Shown here: positions 53,503 to 64,000 of the stretch, piece after piece
Layout: every line of letters begins with the position of its first letter
Position numbering within the stretch: position 1 is the stretch's first letter
Assembly (NCBI GenBank): GCA_947498155.1
Contig: CANMJD010000002.1
Span: forward strand, 62,001 to 126,000
From: an uncultured Pseudoruegeria sp.
Lineage (GTDB): Bacteria; Pseudomonadota; Alphaproteobacteria; Rhodobacterales; Rhodobacteraceae
Length of the DNA: 64,000 bases
Direction of reading: 5' to 3'
Position numbers and translations under genes: made by a program
Notes under the pieces: generated by a model
What the model was told of the DNA's origin: nothing
What the model saw: only the letters and a program-made list of their open reading frames with translations
Database searches by the model: none

Positions 53503-54354
53503 ATGCCCGAATTACCCGAAGTCGAGACCGTGCGCCGTGGCCTAGAGCCGGTGATGGCAGGGCGAAAGATCATTGCTGCAGATGTCAGGCGCGCGGACCT
53601 GCGCTGGCCGTTTCCGCCGGATATGGGCGCGCGGTTGACGGGGCGGGGCGTTTTACGTCTTCGGCGGCGCAGTAAATATATCTTGGTGGATCTGGAGGGA
53701 GATGAAACGCTTTTGATCCATCTGGGTATGTCAGGGCGGATGCAGGTGTCGGGTAGCAAGTTGGGGAATTTCGAGCATGAGATTCAGCCGCTCGAAAAAC
53801 ATGATCACGTTGTGTTGGATATGGATAACGGGGCCCGCGTTGCTTTTAACGATGCACGCCGGTTCGGGGCGATGGACCTTTTTCCCACCGATCAGGAGGC
53901 AAGCCAGAAGCTGTTGGCAAATCTGGGGCCGGAGCCTTTGGGGAATGGCTTTAGTGTTGAAACGCTGTGTCAGGGATTTGAGGGCAAAAAGGCACCGGTG
54001 AAAAACGCGCTTTTGGATCAGAGAATCGTTGCCGGGTTGGGCAATATCTATGTCTGTGAAGTGTTACACCGGACGGGCATTTCGCCCAAACGGCAGGCAG
54101 GTGCGATTTCTGTGCAACGGATAGAGACACTTGTGCCTGCCATACGTGAAGTCCTGTTCGAGGCAATTGACGCGGGTGGAAGCTCCTTGCGAGACCACCG
54201 TCAGGCCGATGGGGCGCTGGGGTATTTTCAACATAGATTTCAGGTGTATGGCCGCGAAGGGTCTGCCTGTCGCAGGTCGGGTTGCTCTGGGTCCATTGCG
54301 CGAATCGTGCAGTCGGGACGATCAAGTTTCTATTGTCCGCAATGTCAAAGATAG
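53503..54354 (+). CDS. mutM: Formamidopyrimidine-DNA glycosylase
   Basis: 283 residues from the ATG at 53503, so that the catalytic proline and Glu (MPELPEVE) are at the N-terminus; AGAGAGG precedes it. Excises 8-oxoguanine and FaPy lesions. The C-terminal zinc finger is present ([12 protein letters not shown]...FYCPQC). ubiE lies divergently opposite. Confidence 0.97.
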   Translation: MPELPEVETVRRGLEPVMAGRKIIAADVRRADLRWPFPPDMGARLTGRGVLRLRRRSKYILVDLEGDETLLIHLGMSGRMQVSGSKLGNFEHEIQPLEKHDHVVLDMDNGARVAFNDARRFGAMDLFPTDQEASQKLLANLGPEPLGNGFSVETLCQGFEGKKAPVKNALLDQRIVAGLGNIYVCEVLHRTGISPKRQAGAISVQRIETLVPAIREVLFEAIDAGGSSLRDHRQADGALGYFQHRFQVYGREGSACRRSGCSGSIARIVQSGRSSFYCPQCQR

Positions 54355-54416
54355 CTTGATCGCTCGGATACGAGTGATAAGGAATCGATTAACCGCAATT
54401 ACCTTGGCAGGAATAC

Positions 54417-55193
54417 ATGGCCTTTCAGACACTCAACGTCGACATCAACGACCACGTTGCAATGATCACCCTGAACCGACCGAGCGCGATGAATGCGCTG
54501 AACTCAGAGCTTCTGGGCGAATTGGCGCAGGCGCTGAAAGAAGCAGAAGCCAACGACAAAGTGCGCTGTATCGTGCTGACGGGGTCTGAAAAAGCCTTTG
54601 CCGCCGGTGCGGATATCAAGGAAATGTCCGAAAAGAGCTTTGTGGATATGTTCACAGAGGACTACTTTGGACAGGAAACCGAGCAAATTCAGAAAACGCG
54701 AAAGCCGATCATCGCTGCCGTGGCAGGCTATGCGCTGGGCGGGGGCTGTGAGCTTGCGATGATGTGCGATTTCATCATTGCCGCGGATTCTGCGAAATTT
54801 GGCCAGCCCGAGGTTAATCTGGGTGTTGTGGCCGGTATTGGCGGCACTCAGCGCCTGACTCGCTTTGTCGGTAAGTCCAAAGCCATGGATATGCATTTGA
54901 CCGGGCGTTTCATGGATGCCGAAGAGGCAGAACGCTCCGGCCTTGTCTCTCGTGTGGTGCCAGCAAAGAAGCTGTTGGAAGAGGCCCAGTCTGCGGCGGT
55001 CAAGATTGCAGAGAAATCCGCCCTGACGACCAAGGTCATTAAGGAAGCGGTGAATCGGTCTTATGAAACGACTCTGTCCGAAGGGCTGTTGTTCGAGCGC
55101 CGGATTTTCCACGCGCTTTTCGCCACAGAGGACCAAAAAGAAGGGATGAATGCCTTTCTCGAGAAAAGAGTCCCGCAGTTTCGGGACAAATAG
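54417..55193 (+). CDS. Enoyl-CoA hydratase
   Basis: 258 residues, crotonase fold. The oxyanion/active-site segments are [11 protein letters not shown] near residue 60, [15 protein letters not shown] near 104 with the first catalytic Glu, and [20 protein letters not shown] near 131 with the second. Hydrates 2-enoyl-CoA in fatty-acid oxidation. The gene is commonly found right before rpsT in this group. No beta-oxidation partner gene is near. Confidence 0.93.
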   Translation: MAFQTLNVDINDHVAMITLNRPSAMNALNSELLGELAQALKEAEANDKVRCIVLTGSEKAFAAGADIKEMSEKSFVDMFTEDYFGQETEQIQKTRKPIIAAVAGYALGGGCELAMMCDFIIAADSAKFGQPEVNLGVVAGIGGTQRLTRFVGKSKAMDMHLTGRFMDAEEAERSGLVSRVVPAKKLLEEAQSAAVKIAEKSALTTKVIKEAVNRSYETTLSEGLLFERRIFHALFATEDQKEGMNAFLEKRVPQFRDK

Positions 55194-55216
55194 ATAAAAA
55201 CTTCATCCAAACCCGT

Positions 55217-55251
55217 TGACTCGTCGCCGAGTCGGGCTTAGAGACCCGACT
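55217..55251 (+). promoter_or_regulatory. rpsT upstream region with mutually exclusive hairpins and GANTC sites
   Basis: Two overlapping inverted repeats: GACTCG (55218-55223) / CGAGTC (55228-55233), and AGTCGGG (55230-55236) / CCCGACT (55245-55251). They share bases and cannot both form. The first carries two GANTC sites and overlaps a TTGACT that could be a -35 element, so it may act in DNA; the second could be in the transcript. Confidence 0.45.
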
Positions 55252-55291
55252 TCAGATTTATACGACCCCTTAGTAGTGGGAATACGAAAAT

Positions 55292-55555
55292 ATGGCTAAC
55301 TCGCCTCAAGCAAAGAAACGTGCACGCCAGAATGAGCGTCGCGCCGCTGTGAACAAAAACCGCCGTTCGCGCATCCGTACTTTTCTGCGTAAAGTAGAAG
55401 AAGCGATTGCGTCCGGTGATCAGCAAGCAGCATCTACCGCCCTGAAAGCCGCCCAGCCTGAGCTGATGCGTGGTGTTACTAAGGGTATCGTACACAAGAA
55501 CACAGCGGCTCGTAAGATGTCCCGCCTGTCTTCTCGGGTTAAGGCAATCGCCTAA
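55292..55555 (+). CDS. rpsT: 30S ribosomal protein S20
   Basis: 87 residues, basic, the standard S20 length and helical pattern: [39 protein letters not shown] and a C-terminal [23 protein letters not shown] terminator follows immediately. Confidence 0.98.
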   Translation: MANSPQAKKRARQNERRAAVNKNRRSRIRTFLRKVEEAIASGDQQAASTALKAAQPELMRGVTKGIVHKNTAARKMSRLSSRVKAIA

Positions 55556-55587
55556 ATCCACCTGTGTCAGGTAGCTATGAATTGAAC

Positions 55588-55610
55588 AGGACGCCTTTGG
55601 GCGTCCTTTT
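55588..55610 (+). terminator. Rho-independent terminator after rpsT
   Basis: AGGACGCC (55588-55595), TTTG loop, GGCGTCCT (55600-55607) and a T run: a textbook terminator 32 bp after the rpsT stop codon. Confidence 0.92.
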
Positions 55611-56177
55611 CGCGTTTGTGAATTCTTGCCGCCCAGATGCTGCAATTGCAGAAATGCGGCGCAAAAACCACACCTCCGGCGGATGAAAAGATTCGGCCCG
55701 AGAATGGTCCGAGTCAAGCGCGAAGAGTCATTGCGACTCGGTCTGGCGACGGTCTACCTTCATTCTTGCGATTCACGTCGTCTTGGGGGGACATGCGAAA
55801 CGCTCGGGCTGCCGCCTGATTGGATGGCTTTATTCCTATGGGATATGCCACAACCGGATCAGGTGCTGGGTGTTTCTATGTTGTACAAGCAATAGGGTGG
55901 GGCCTTGTTGTGACGTCCAATTGTGAACGGTCAAGGATGCCTTTGCACCCATCAGACCAGACACATGTCCGAATATAAAACGCTGACCTTTGGTAGGCGC
56001 AGATCGTCTTTGCCGTCCGGCAAGGACTCTGATTGCCATCGGCTGGTGTTGCATAAGGTTTTGATACCGGTGCCGCAGATTCCATGAGTCAGCGAGCAGG
56101 TTTTCTTTGCCATACCCTCAGCGAAGTGAACGCACTGCGGGCGGTCGTTAAGAACGTCAGCGGGGATACGGGTAAGA
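55611..56177. promoter_or_regulatory. Long dnaA upstream region with a cluster of GANTC (CcrM) sites
   Basis: About 570 bp without a convincing gene. Eight GANTC sites were counted: 55690, 55711, 55725, 55735, 55770, 56025, 56078 and 56086 (first base of each), five of them within 85 bp. CCGAGTC (55709-55715) and GACTCGG (55735-55741) form an inverted repeat with GANTC in each arm. No perfect DnaA box was found. By analogy with Caulobacter, where CcrM methylation influences dnaA transcription, this is a candidate control region. An open frame of 89 codons at 55629-55895 has low-quality composition and is not called. Confidence 0.6.
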
Positions 56178-57602
56178 ATGCAAAATTCGGATATAAAAAT
56201 GACAGAAGCGACGTGGGGAACGGTTAAAAATGAACTTCAGAAAACACTGGGGCGCAACAACTACACAAATTGGATCGAACCGCTTGTACTGGCTGACCTG
56301 AACGGCGGCGTTGCGACATTTTCCGTGCCTACCAATTTTATCGGCAATTGGGTGCAGCGGAACTTTGGCGAAGAGATCAAGCACCATCTGTCCAAGGCCG
56401 GCTCCGCTGTAAGCCGCATTGAATTTGTTGTCCCCCGTGGGGAGACCACAGCCATGGCGGCCGTTACGCCAGCCCAAAGCGACCCACAAGCACCCGCCGA
56501 TGAAACCCCCGCTCGGAAAACCGTTTCTTCCGCGCGCGCTGCCGCACGATCCGAATCTGGTCTGCCCGGCGCCCCGCTGGATTCCCGGTTTACCTTTGAC
56601 AGCTTTGTGGTCGGTAAGCCGAACGAATTGGCGCATGCCGCTGCCAAACGCGTGGCCGAAGGTGGTCCGGTCACCTTCAACCCGTTGTTTCTTTATGGTG
56701 GTGTCGGTCTTGGTAAAACCCATCTGATGCACGCAATCGCCCATGAATTGCACACAAGCCGCCCTGATCTGAATGTTGTTTATCTGTCCGCCGAACAATT
56801 CATGTATCGATTTGTGCAGGCGCTGCGCGAAAAGAAGATGATGGACTTCAAGGAACTGTTCCGCGCCGTGGACGTGTTGATGGTCGATGATGTCCAATTC
56901 ATTGCTGGTAAGGATTCCACACAAGAAGAGTTTTTTCACACCTTCAATGCGCTTGTTGATCAGCAAAAGCAGATCATCATTTCCGCCGATCGCGCCCCTG
57001 GAGAGATCAAGGATCTGGAAGACCGGATCAAATCCCGTCTACAAAGCGGGCTGGTGGTTGATCTGCACCCGACCGACTATGAACTCCGTCTTGGCATTCT
57101 GCAGCAGAAGGTTGACCACTACAGCCAGCAGTATCAGGGTTTGGAATTAGCCGATGGGGTTCTCGAATTCCTTGCGTTGCGGATTTCCACCAATGTGCGG
57201 GTTCTTGAAGGCGCGCTGACCCGTCTGTTTGCCTTTGCCTCCTTGGTCGGGCGTGAAATTACGCTTGATCTGGCGCAGGACTGTCTGGCCGATATTCTGC
57301 GGGCCAGTGATCGCAAAATCACCATCGAAGAAATCCAGCGCAAGGTCAGCGAGCATTATAATATTCGCCTGTCCGAAATGATCGGCCCGCGTCGGGTGCG
57401 CACCATTGCACGTCCGCGTCAGGTGGCCATGTATCTGTCCAAACAGATGACCAGCCGCTCCTTGCCGGAGATCGGTCGTCGCTTTGGTGGACGTGACCAT
57501 ACGACGGTCATGCATGGGGTGAAACGCATCGAAGAGCTGAAAACGCAGGACCACCAGATCGCAGAGGATCTGGAACTGTTGCGCCGAAGCCTAGAGGCCT
57601 GA
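56178..57602 (+). CDS. dnaA: Chromosomal replication initiator protein DnaA
   Basis: 474 residues; ATG at 56178, with 56199 (MTEATWG) as an alternative. Domain I at the N-terminus (WIEPL.LADLNGG), a variable acidic/proline-rich linker (about 80-125), AAA+ domain with Walker A GGVGLGKTH near residue 174 and DVLMVDDVQFI near 233, and the DNA-binding signature GRDHTTVMHGVKRI near 437. Lies 51 kb from the putative origin, as in other Rhodobacterales where dnaA is not at oriC. Followed by dnaN and recF. Confidence 0.98.
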   Translation: MQNSDIKMTEATWGTVKNELQKTLGRNNYTNWIEPLVLADLNGGVATFSVPTNFIGNWVQRNFGEEIKHHLSKAGSAVSRIEFVVPRGETTAMAAVTPAQSDPQAPADETPARKTVSSARAAARSESGLPGAPLDSRFTFDSFVVGKPNELAHAAAKRVAEGGPVTFNPLFLYGGVGLGKTHLMHAIAHELHTSRPDLNVVYLSAEQFMYRFVQALREKKMMDFKELFRAVDVLMVDDVQFIAGKDSTQEEFFHTFNALVDQQKQIIISADRAPGEIKDLEDRIKSRLQSGLVVDLHPTDYELRLGILQQKVDHYSQQYQGLELADGVLEFLALRISTNVRVLEGALTRLFAFASLVGREITLDLAQDCLADILRASDRKITIEEIQRKVSEHYNIRLSEMIGPRRVRTIARPRQVAMYLSKQMTSRSLPEIGRRFGGRDHTTVMHGVKRIEELKTQDHQIAEDLELLRRSLEA

Positions 57603-57607
57603 TTATT

Positions 57608-57628
57608 GGGCGTCTTTGCTTGACGCCC
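57608..57628 (+). terminator. Hairpin after dnaA
   Basis: GGGCGTC (57608-57614) and GACGCCC (57622-57628) with a 7-base loop, 6 bp after the dnaA stop. It lacks a T run, so it may attenuate rather than end transcription into dnaN. Confidence 0.5.
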
Positions 57629-57718
57629 CGACTATTCCAACAGACAGTCAAATAAACACTTGAGCCGGGGCGTGGATGGGGTATTTTCATCGCCCCGACA
57701 CCTGTAGGAGCGATGGGT

Positions 57719-58837
57719 ATGAAGATCAGCATCGAACGCGGCACGCTTTTAAAAGCGGTTGCCCAGGCACAGTCAGTTGTCGAACGCAGAAACACTATTC
57801 CGATCCTTGCCAATGTGCTGATCGAAGCCGAAGGCGAGCATGTCAGCTTTCGCGCCACGGACCTTGATATTGAGGTGGTGGATAAAACACTGGCGCAGGT
57901 CGAGCGGGCGGGTGCGACCACCGTCTCGGCGGTGACCCTGCACGAGATCGTGCGTAAATTGCCGGATGGGGCATTGGTACAGCTGACCGAAGAGGCCGCC
58001 AGTGGACGGTTGACGGTCGAGGCCGGTCGGTCGAACTTTTCCTTGGCAACCTTGCCCAAAGAAGATTTTCCGGTGATGGCTTCGGCGGAATATTCGGCCA
58101 ATTTTTCCGCCCCCGCACCCGTGTTGCGCCGTCTGTTCGATAAATCGAAATTCGCGATTTCTACCGAAGAAACCCGGTACTACCTGAACGGTGTTTACAT
58201 GCATGTGTCCGATGGGGAGTCTGGCAGGGTGCTGCGCTGTGTGGCCACCGATGGCCACCGTTTGGCGCGCATTGATGCAGACCTGCCCGAAGGGGCTGCG
58301 GATATGCCCGGTGTGATCGTGCCGCGCAAAACCGTGGGTGAGTTGCGCAAGCTTTTGGATGATGATGACGCGACAATCGCGGTTTCGGTCTCTGAAACCA
58401 AAGTGCGTTTTGCTACGCCGGAAATTACCCTGACCTCTAAAGTAATCGACGGTACTTTCCCCGATTATACCCGTGTCATTCCAACCGGAAACACCCGCCA
58501 GCTTGAGGTAGATGCCTCGGCTTTTGCCAAGGCGGTGGATCGGGTTGCGACGGTATCTTCCGAACGCTCCCGCGCGGTGAAGTTGTCTTTGGATGAGGAT
58601 CGGTTGGTTCTGTCTGTTAACGCACCCGATAGTGGTGCTGCTGAAGAAGAACTGGCGGTTGCCTATAGCGATGAGCGTTTGGAAATCGGTTTTAATGCCA
58701 AATACCTGTTGGAGATTGCCAGTCAGGTGGATCGTGAAAATGCGGTGTTCCTGTTCAATTCCTCCGGGGATCCGACCTTGATGCGCGAAGGCGGTGATCT
58801 GTCGGCGGTCTATGTCGTCATGCCGATGCGTGTATAA
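57719..58837 (+). CDS. dnaN: DNA polymerase III beta subunit (sliding clamp)
   Basis: 372 residues from the ATG at 57719. AGGAG at 57706-57710 is 8 bases from this ATG but only 2 from the in-frame ATG at 57713, so the later start (MKISIERG) is preferred. Clamp features: QAQSVVERRNTIPILANVLIEA near the start, RLFDKSKFAISTEETRYYLNGVYMH in the middle and DPTLMREGGDLSAVYVVMPMRV at the end. Encircles DNA as a dimer and holds the polymerase. Confidence 0.97.
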   Translation: MKISIERGTLLKAVAQAQSVVERRNTIPILANVLIEAEGEHVSFRATDLDIEVVDKTLAQVERAGATTVSAVTLHEIVRKLPDGALVQLTEEAASGRLTVEAGRSNFSLATLPKEDFPVMASAEYSANFSAPAPVLRRLFDKSKFAISTEETRYYLNGVYMHVSDGESGRVLRCVATDGHRLARIDADLPEGAADMPGVIVPRKTVGELRKLLDDDDATIAVSVSETKVRFATPEITLTSKVIDGTFPDYTRVIPTGNTRQLEVDASAFAKAVDRVATVSSERSRAVKLSLDEDRLVLSVNAPDSGAAEEELAVAYSDERLEIGFNAKYLLEIASQVDRENAVFLFNSSGDPTLMREGGDLSAVYVVMPMRV

Positions 58838-58891
58838 GAGAACCATGCCTCCGGCGGGGATATTTATAGAACAAAGTGAAGGGGGCGGCCG

Positions 58892-60007
58892 ATGAGCCGC
58901 CTCTTTTTGCGTGAACTGACCCTGTCGCATTTCCGTTCTCATAAGGGGGCGCAGATGCGCTTTGACGGGCGGCCTGTGGCGATTTACGGCGCTAATGGCG
59001 TCGGAAAAACCAACATTCTAGAGGCGATTTCGGTGTTATCTCCGGGGCGGGGGATGCGGCGGGTTGCGGCCAGTGAGATGACCCGGACACCGGAGGCCTT
59101 GGGGTGGAAAGTCACGGCACTATTGCAGAGTCGGGATCAGTATTACGAGGTAGAGACGGGGTCAGTGGAAGGGGCCGCACGCACGGTGACGGTGGATGGA
59201 AAGACCGCCAGTCAGGCGGTTTTGGGGCGTATTGCTCGGATCTTGTGGTTGATGCCTTCCATGGACCGGCTGTGGATTGAAGGGGCCGAAGGGCGGCGGC
59301 GGTTTTTAGACCGGATGACCTTAAGTCTTGTGCCAAGTCACGGCGAGGCGGTGATTGCCTATGAAAAAGCCATGCGACAGCGCAACCGGTTGTTAAAAGA
59401 TCAGGTGGCGGATGCGGCGTGGTATCGCGCGCTTGAGGGGCAGATGGCGGTGCAGGGGGCGCAGATCCATCAGAACAGGGTCGATGCTTTGGCCGCGCTG
59501 ACAGCGGCGCAAATCTCGGCCCCCACGGCTTTTCCTGCGGCAGATCTGACGCTTTTGTTTGCCGATGGCGCACGGGAGGGACCCGTGCAAGAAGCGGCGT
59601 TGCTATCAGCTTATCAGGAGGGACGTATCAGGGATATGCGGGCTGGGCGTACGCTGATCGGGCCGCATCGGGCCGATCTTGGCGCGGTGTATCAGGCCAA
59701 AGGGATTGCCGCCCGGCAATGTTCTACCGGAGAGCAAAAGGCGCTTTTGGTGTCGCTTATTCTGGCAAATGCGCGGGCATTGGCCGCTGATTTTGGCGCG
59801 CCACCGATTTTGCTGCTGGATGAGGTTGCTGCTCATCTGGACGCCAATCGGCGCGCCGCGTTGTTTGATGAAATTTGCGATCTGAACGCGCAGGCCTTTA
59901 TGACCGGTACCGGCGCAGAGTTGTTCGAAGCCCTTGGCGATCGGGCGGCCCGCCTGACAGTATCCGAAGTCGGCGGCATTTCAGCGGTGCAGGGGAGCGA
60001 CAGTTAG
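58892..60007 (+). CDS. recF: DNA replication and repair protein RecF
   Basis: 371 residues. SMC-like ATPase that helps load RecA at gaps. Walker A GANGVGKTNILEAISVL near residue 31, DRLWIEGAEGRRRFLDRM near 126, the signature region CSTGEQKALLVSLILANA near 280 and Walker B ILLLDEVAAHLD near 310. Its stop codon overlaps that of the convergent TetR gene. Confidence 0.96.
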   Translation: MSRLFLRELTLSHFRSHKGAQMRFDGRPVAIYGANGVGKTNILEAISVLSPGRGMRRVAASEMTRTPEALGWKVTALLQSRDQYYEVETGSVEGAARTVTVDGKTASQAVLGRIARILWLMPSMDRLWIEGAEGRRRFLDRMTLSLVPSHGEAVIAYEKAMRQRNRLLKDQVADAAWYRALEGQMAVQGAQIHQNRVDALAALTAAQISAPTAFPAADLTLLFADGAREGPVQEAALLSAYQEGRIRDMRAGRTLIGPHRADLGAVYQAKGIAARQCSTGEQKALLVSLILANARALAADFGAPPILLLDEVAAHLDANRRAALFDEICDLNAQAFMTGTGAELFEALGDRAARLTVSEVGGISAVQGSDS

Positions 60008-60597
60008 GCTGGTGGCGCCATCATCGCCTGCAAGAACGGCAAAAGCGCATCAACGGGCCTGTCGGGGTGTTCGTGTAAGGCACAAAATGACAGGGCAATC
60101 ACATGGGTCAGGAAGGCCTGAATGCCTTCGGCCAGAAGGGCCGGTGATTGATCGGCACGGATAACACCCACGGCTTGAAGCGGGGCAATCCAGCGGGCGC
60201 AGAGATCGATTTGATCATAGAAAGTCTGGGCTACGATTTCATTGGTAATGTCGCCCGTTGCACCGGAGTAGCGCAGCATGATGTCAAAAATCACCCGATC
60301 CGAAGCGATATAATCGATCAAAGGCGCAAGGGCATCTGGAATGGCTTCGATGCTTTGGGGCGGGGGGGCGGCATTTATCGCCTCTAGCAGGCGCATAACC
60401 TCTTCGCCGACGATGACCGCCAAAAGCCCGTCTTTATCGCCGAAATGGGAAAAAACGGTTCCCTTGGCGACTTTGGCCCGTTTGGCCAGCTCGTCAACGC
60501 GCAGGGCGGAATAGCCGACCTCTTGGATCAGGGCGCGGGTTTCCATGAGCAGGGCAAGGCGGGTACGTTCCCCTTTGGATAGTTGGTTGGCGGGCAT
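60004..60597 (-). CDS. TetR family transcriptional regulator
   Basis: 197 residues. N-terminal helix-turn-helix about 28-52 (LRVDELAKRAKVAKGTVFSHFGDKDGLL), the TetR pattern; the C-terminal two thirds are the variable effector/dimer domain. Divergent from the quinone-reductase-like gene with three copies of its probable operator between them (60621-60684), so it most likely represses both itself and that gene. The inducer is unknown. Confidence 0.9.
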   Translation of the reverse strand: MPANQLSKGERTRLALLMETRALIQEVGYSALRVDELAKRAKVAKGTVFSHFGDKDGLLAVIVGEEVMRLLEAINAAPPPQSIEAIPDALAPLIDYIASDRVIFDIMLRYSGATGDITNEIVAQTFYDQIDLCARWIAPLQAVGVIRADQSPALLAEGIQAFLTHVIALSFCALHEHPDRPVDALLPFLQAMMAPPA

Positions 60598-60620
60598 GGT
60601 TGTCCTTCATCAACAAAAAT

Positions 60621-60684
60621 TGACCATGGTCATTAATTAATTGACCGCGGTCATTTACTGGGTCTATAAGATTGACCACGGTCA
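60621..60684. promoter_or_regulatory. Three copies of the palindrome TGACC-NN-GGTCA (probable TetR operators)
   Basis: TGACCATGGTCA (60621-60632), TGACCGCGGTCA (60642-60653) and TGACCACGGTCA (60673-60684). Centres are 21 bp and 31 bp apart, close to two and three helical turns, so dimers would lie on the same face of DNA. The flanks TT/AA extend two copies. The block covers the region between the divergent TetR and quinone-reductase genes, where both promoters must lie. Confidence 0.9.
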
Positions 60685-60707
60685 ATTATCACATAGAGAC
60701 ACATCCA

Positions 60708-61301
60708 ATGACAATTCGAAAAATACTTATCCTGAACGGCCACTCTGCAGAGGCTTCTTTATCTGCTGCCTTAACACAAGCCTACGCCGAAGCGGCGCAA
60801 AAGGCGGGGCATGAGGTACGCCAGCACGCGGTTTCCGCGATGCAGTTCGACATGGATTTCGGCGCCGGAAGTTATAAGGTCGCAAAACCGCTTGAGCCGG
60901 ATCTGGAGGCCTTTCTGAAGGATCTTGAATGGGCAGATCATCTGGTCATGAGCACGCCGATGTGGTGGGGCAGCCTGCCGGCAAAGCTTAAGGGGTTATT
61001 TGACCGCGCCTTTATCCCGGGCCGGACTTTTGATACCCGCCAGACCAATGCGCTTGGCCTGCCAAAACCGATGCTGACCGGCAAAACCGCCCGAGTTCTA
61101 ATGACCAGCGATACACCGCCGCTCCTATTGTGGCTTTTTTATGGGGACGCGATCAAAAAGACCCTGCGGCGTCAGATCCTCGGGTTTGTGGGCATTACAC
61201 CGACCCGATTTACGACTTTTGCACCGGCCACAGATAGCGATCGCAGTCGCGTTACGGGCTGGATGAAAAAGGCAGCGGCACTGGGGGCGAAAGCCGCGTA
61301 A
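60708..61301 (+). CDS. NAD(P)H:quinone oxidoreductase-like flavodoxin-fold protein
   Basis: 197 residues from the ATG at 60708. The family start KILILNGHSAEASLSAALTQAYAEAAQKAGHEV is followed by the active-site segment WADHLVMSTPMWWGSLPAKLKGLFDRAFIPG near residue 75-105 and a C-terminal GFVGITPTRFTTFAP. Close to NQO1/MdaB/KefF-type enzymes, which reduce quinones by two electrons with FMN or FAD. Controlled by the adjacent TetR regulator (inferred from operators); a detoxification or redox stress role is plausible. Confidence 0.88.
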   Translation: MTIRKILILNGHSAEASLSAALTQAYAEAAQKAGHEVRQHAVSAMQFDMDFGAGSYKVAKPLEPDLEAFLKDLEWADHLVMSTPMWWGSLPAKLKGLFDRAFIPGRTFDTRQTNALGLPKPMLTGKTARVLMTSDTPPLLLWLFYGDAIKKTLRRQILGFVGITPTRFTTFAPATDSDRSRVTGWMKKAAALGAKAA

Positions 61302-61346
61302 TGATGCGGATAAAACTGGGGGGATTTGCGTGACATTCCCCCCTGA

Positions 61347-63803
<2,457 letters not shown>

Positions 63804-63827
63804 GTGGTGGCCACCAGTCTAATCTGA

Positions 63828-63867
63828 AAAAGCGCTTTGGCGGGAAATCCCTCCAGGGCGCTTTTGC
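63828..63867 (+). terminator. Terminator after gyrB
   Basis: AAAAGCGC (63828-63835) and GCGCTTTT (63858-63865) enclose a GC-rich inner region with its own short stem; T residues follow. Confidence 0.75.
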
Positions 63868-63897
63868 TATTTAGGCGGCGGAATGTACGGTGCGGAA

Positions 63898-64000
63898 TCA
63901 CAGATCGATTTCGACCACGCCATCTTCTGTGGCCGCGCGGGATTGGCACAGAATAATGCTGTCTTCGCGCTGGGCCTTGGAGAGCACAAAATCCCGATGC
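63898..64000 (-). CDS. 2Fe-2S ferredoxin-domain protein, C-terminal fragment
   Basis: Only the last 33 or so codons are in the window: ...HRDFVLSKAQREDSIILCQSRAATEDGVVEIDL then TGA. The ILCQSRA with a single cysteine and the VEIDL end are typical of the C-terminus of plant-type 2Fe-2S domains found at the end of NAD(P)H-dependent ferredoxin reductases (PaaE/vanillate demethylase reductase type). The full protein cannot be named. Confidence 0.6.
   Translation of the reverse strand, partial: HRDFVLSKAQREDSIILCQSRAATEDGVVEIDL

Noticed and set aside
55626-55895. 89-codon frame between rpsT and dnaA
   Set aside because: No recognised domain and odd composition (many Arg, Cys); the segment is better explained as control DNA with GANTC sites.
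57773-58942. Antisense frame of about 390 codons across dnaN and the recF start
   Set aside because: Covers two certain genes in reverse; no family resemblance.

Overview
The window is core chromosome of an alphaproteobacterium, almost certainly a member of the Rhodobacterales (Rhodobacteraceae/Roseobacter group). The supporting signs are family-typical proteins (the TimA44-MltA pair, DUF1467, the YrbL-like kinase, the parS-encoded MnmG and RsmG peptides), a moderately GC-rich sequence, and the gene order maf-aroE-coaE-dnaQ / secB-fxsA on one side and hemJ-rho-mnmE-mnmG-rsmG-parA-parB on the other. That order matches the neighbourhood of the Caulobacter replication origin. I saw no rRNA, tRNA, CRISPR array, prophage or insertion sequence; this is a housekeeping region.

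Layout. 1-4864: mltA (partial), timA44, fxsA, secB, then the leftward operon dnaQ-coaE-aroE-maf. 4864-5280: an AT-rich gene-free segment with two perfect DnaA boxes and inverted and direct repeats, which I read as oriC. 5281-12677: the rightward run hemJ, rho, mnmE, mnmG, rsmG, parA, parB, with two perfect parS sites, one at the mnmG translation start and one inside rsmG. 12652-17257: DUF454, hemW, rdgB and rph (leftward), and hrcA-grpE (rightward). 17296-27482: mutS, a YrbL-like protein, maeB, a ribokinase-like gene, periplasmic msrA, argG, ilvA. 27489-36425: an Hpt protein opposite a receiver-PP2C phosphatase, two Nudix hydrolases, hslO, a CCA-adding enzyme, a methyltransferase, an aminotransferase, aspS. 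36581-49017: the most accessory part, with a CtrA-type site before a DUF1800/DUF1501 secreted pair, a single-receiver regulator, methylmalonyl-CoA epimerase, small membrane proteins, an M48 lipoprotein protease, a UGT-type glycosyltransferase, and an IorA/IorB molybdenum hydroxylase with a dihaem cytochrome. 49089-55555: a BaiN-type flavoprotein, an APH-type kinase, ubiB, ubiE, mutM, an enoyl-CoA hydratase, rpsT. 55690-64000: a GANTC-rich segment, dnaA, dnaN, recF, a TetR regulator with three operator palindromes facing a quinone-reductase-like gene, gyrB, and the end of a 2Fe-2S ferredoxin-domain protein.

How it works together. The replication and segregation machinery is concentrated here: origin, initiator (dnaA), clamp (dnaN), recF, gyrB, proofreading subunit (dnaQ), and parABS. 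Candidate cell-cycle signals (DnaA boxes, CcrM GANTC sites, a CtrA box, parS) lie where cell-cycle control would be expected. The notable observations are regulatory rather than a new protein system: the compact origin touching the maf start codon, parS placed between the ribosome binding site and start of mnmG, the GANTC cluster before dnaA, the triple TetR operator, tandem palindromes before msrA, and a putative CtrA-controlled DUF1800/DUF1501 operon. No clearly new defence or mobile system is visible.
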